Assembly: GCA_052387675.1 (NCBI GenBank)
Contig: JBQTIY010000017.1
Location: 1 to 41,126 of the forward strand
Origin: JBQTIY01 sp052387675
GTDB lineage: Bacteria; Planctomycetota; B15-G4
DNA: 41,126 bases
Direction of reading: 5' to 3'
A model generated the notes under the pieces. It searched no databases and had not been told where the DNA came from. It saw only the letters and a program-made list of their open reading frames with translations. Position 1 is the first letter of the stretch, and the number at the start of each line of letters is the position of its first letter. Positions 39,868-41,126 of this stretch are shown one piece after another. Position numbers and translations under genes: made by a program.

Positions 39868-40557
39868 TCAGGCCGGGCGCTGCTGGCCCACGGCGTCGCT
39901 GGTCAGCCGGTGGTGCCGGATGACATGCCCCTCGACCATGAAGACCACGTCCTCGGCGATGTTCTTGGTCTGGTCGCCGATGCGTTCGAGCTGGCGGCTG
40001 GCCGAGAGCAGGTCCACCGCGCGCTCGACGCTCTCTGGATCGCGCTTCATGGCCTCTTGCAACGTGGCGAAGTGGTCCTTGTGGATCACGTTGACTTCGC
40101 GATCACGCTGCAGCACGGAGCGGGCCAGTTCGGCGTTGCGATTGACCAGGGCATCCAGGCTGTCGTGCAGCATCTGCCGCACGACGGCCGTCATGCGCTC
40201 GAAGTTTTGCGGCACCTGGAGCGGGTCGCTGCGCGACAGATCGAGCGCGCGTTCGGCCACATTGCTGGCCAGATCGCCGATGCGCTCGAGGTCGTTGTTG
40301 ATCTTCATCATGGCCGTGATGAAGCGCAGATCGCCGGCCACAGGCTGGTGCAGGGCCAAGATGCGCAGGCACTCCTCGTCGACGTCGAGTTCCACCATGT
40401 CGATGGTGTCGTCGGCCTCGATGACGCGCCGGGCGAGGTCGGGGCGGCGCTGCGTGAGCGCGATCGTGGCGTCACGCGTGGCTTCCTCCACCATGCCGCC
40501 CATGCGAAGCATGCGCTGCTTGAGGAGGGCGAGGTCTTCGTCGAGGGTCTTGGTCAC
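39868..40557 (-). CDS. phoU: Phosphate signalling protein PhoU
   Basis: 229 residues, two three-helix repeats of the PhoU family. Metal-binding-type motifs are visible in each half: DLERIGDLASNVAERAL and RQLERIGDQTKNIAEDVVFM, with LDVDEECLRILALHQPVAGDLRF in between. PhoU restrains PhoR and the Pst phosphate transporter when phosphate is plentiful. The ATG overlaps the stop of the upstream histidine kinase gene by 4 bp, consistent with a phoR-phoU unit. No pst genes are in the window. Confidence 0.95.
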   Translation of the reverse strand: MTKTLDEDLALLKQRMLRMGGMVEEATRDATIALTQRRPDLARRVIEADDTIDMVELDVDEECLRILALHQPVAGDLRFITAMMKINNDLERIGDLASNVAERALDLSRSDPLQVPQNFERMTAVVRQMLHDSLDALVNRNAELARSVLQRDREVNVIHKDHFATLQEAMKRDPESVERAVDLLSASRQLERIGDQTKNIAEDVVFMVEGHVIRHHRLTSDAVGQQRPA

Positions 40558-41126
40558 GTGGGGCGGGAGCCAGCGTCGGAACGAGCAGGCCCAGCGCCTG
40601 CAGGCTCCGATGATAGCCCTGCCCGACCGTCTTCCTGCAGAGGAATCGCCAAGCGAAAGGTGCTGCCGTGCCCGACCGAACTCAGCACGAAGACGCGGCC
40701 GCCGTGCGAGGCGGCCACGTGCCGCACGATGGACAGGCCCAGTCCCGTGCCGCCCAAGTCACGTGAGCGGTTCTTGTCGAGGCGGTAGAAGCGCTCGAAG
40801 ATCCGCTCGGTCTCATGGGGCGGGATGCCGGGGCCCTGGTCACTCACTTCCACGACCGCATCGCCGCCCTGACCCGAGACGGCCAGCCGGACCGGGGATC
40901 CGCGCGGACCGTATTTGAGGGCGTTGTCGAGCAGGTTCGTGAGGGCGGTGAGCAGGCCAATGCGGTCGCCGCGCACCGGCACCGGCTGGGCCGGCAGTTC
41001 GAGCAGGATCTGCATCTCGCGCTCGGCCGCCAAGCTGAGCAGCGCGCCGCGGGCTTCGCGGGCCAGATCGCGCAGGTCCAGGGCTTCGGCGCGCGGCACG
41101 CCGGTCTCGGCCTCGACGCGCGCCAG
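40554..41126 (-). CDS. Sensor histidine kinase, PhoR-like (partial, 5' end outside window)
   Basis: The last 190 residues of a histidine kinase, open to the window edge. The visible part starts at the end of the dimerisation domain (LARVEAETG) and contains the ATPase domain: N box LTNLLDNALKYGPRG, G1 box VSDQGPGIPPHE, F box ERFYRLDKNRSRDLGG and G2 box GTGLGLSIVRHVAASHGG. Coupling to phoU by a 4-bp overlap and the RLDKNRSRDLGGTGLGL pattern suggest PhoR. The phospho-accepting His and sensor domain are outside the window, so the assignment rests on context. Confidence 0.88.
   Translation of the reverse strand: MARVEAETGVPRAEALDLRDLAREARGALLSLAAEREMQILLELPAQPVPVRGDRIGLLTALTNLLDNALKYGPRGSPVRLAVSGQGGDAVVEVSDQGPGIPPHETERIFERFYRLDKNRSRDLGGTGLGLSIVRHVAASHGGRVFVLSSVGHGSTFRLAIPLQEDGRAGLSSEPAGAGPARSDAGSRPT

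Overview
The window is a GC-rich, gene-dense piece of a bacterial chromosome, most probably from a planctomycete (Planctomycetota). The reasons are: an ECF sigma factor divergent from a Ser/Thr kinase fused to WD40 repeats; large TPR-secretin proteins; a MotA/TolQ/ExbB-type protein with a signal peptide; and secreted proteins (1-170 and the subtilase at 38283-39812) that share a C-terminal module of the kind I associate with this phylum. This placement comes from gene content and was not tested by a search. No insertion sequence, integrase, CRISPR array or rRNA was seen.

Layout. 1-170 is the end of a secreted protein. 225-1901 (minus) is a TMTC/PMT-like membrane protein with TPRs. 2002-6201 (minus) is a four-gene unit, HAD hydrolase > solute-binding protein > two dipeptide/oligopeptide permeases, with 4-bp start/stop overlaps and no ATPase genes. 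6202-6669 is the only long non-coding stretch and carries two pairs of direct repeats. 6670-22523 (minus) is one continuous block of twelve genes: RsmE, family 4 uracil-DNA glycosylase, a PilM-PilN/GspL-like protein, a PilO/GspM-like protein, a membrane-anchored FN3-like protein, a lipoprotein secretin, two TPR proteins, ExbB, ExbD, ExbD and a second secretin. 22686-24212 (plus) is leucyl aminopeptidase. 24234-25748 (minus) is a B12-binding radical SAM protein. 26036-26515 (plus) is a small unknown protein. 26517-27521 (minus) is a CitE/HpcH-type lyase. 27661-27734 is tRNA-Cys. 27739-31058 (minus) holds a multi-pass membrane protein and an M32 carboxypeptidase, and 31083-31736 (plus) an O-methyltransferase. 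31741-33153 (minus) is an O/P-type porin, divergent from 33368-34417 (plus), a lipoprotein joining a CX5R phosphatase domain to a C-terminal CXXCH haem motif. 34414-35082 (minus) is the ECF sigma factor and 35089-38286 (plus) the WD40 kinase. 38283-39812 (minus) is a subtilase. 39868-41126 (minus) is PhoU and the end of a PhoR-like histidine kinase.

The main candidate for an undescribed system is the block at 6670-21068. It pairs the inner-membrane platform and outer-membrane channel parts of a type IV pilus/type II secretion machine with a proton-driven ExbB-ExbD-ExbD motor and TPR proteins. It has no PilB/PilT/GspE ATPase, no PilC/GspF and no pilin in the window. My inference is an envelope-spanning machine powered by proton-motive force instead of ATP. 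The second candidate is the phosphatase-cytochrome lipoprotein. Convergent and divergent gene pairs are packed extremely tightly, with overlapping stop codons in two cases and start codons 6 bp apart in another.
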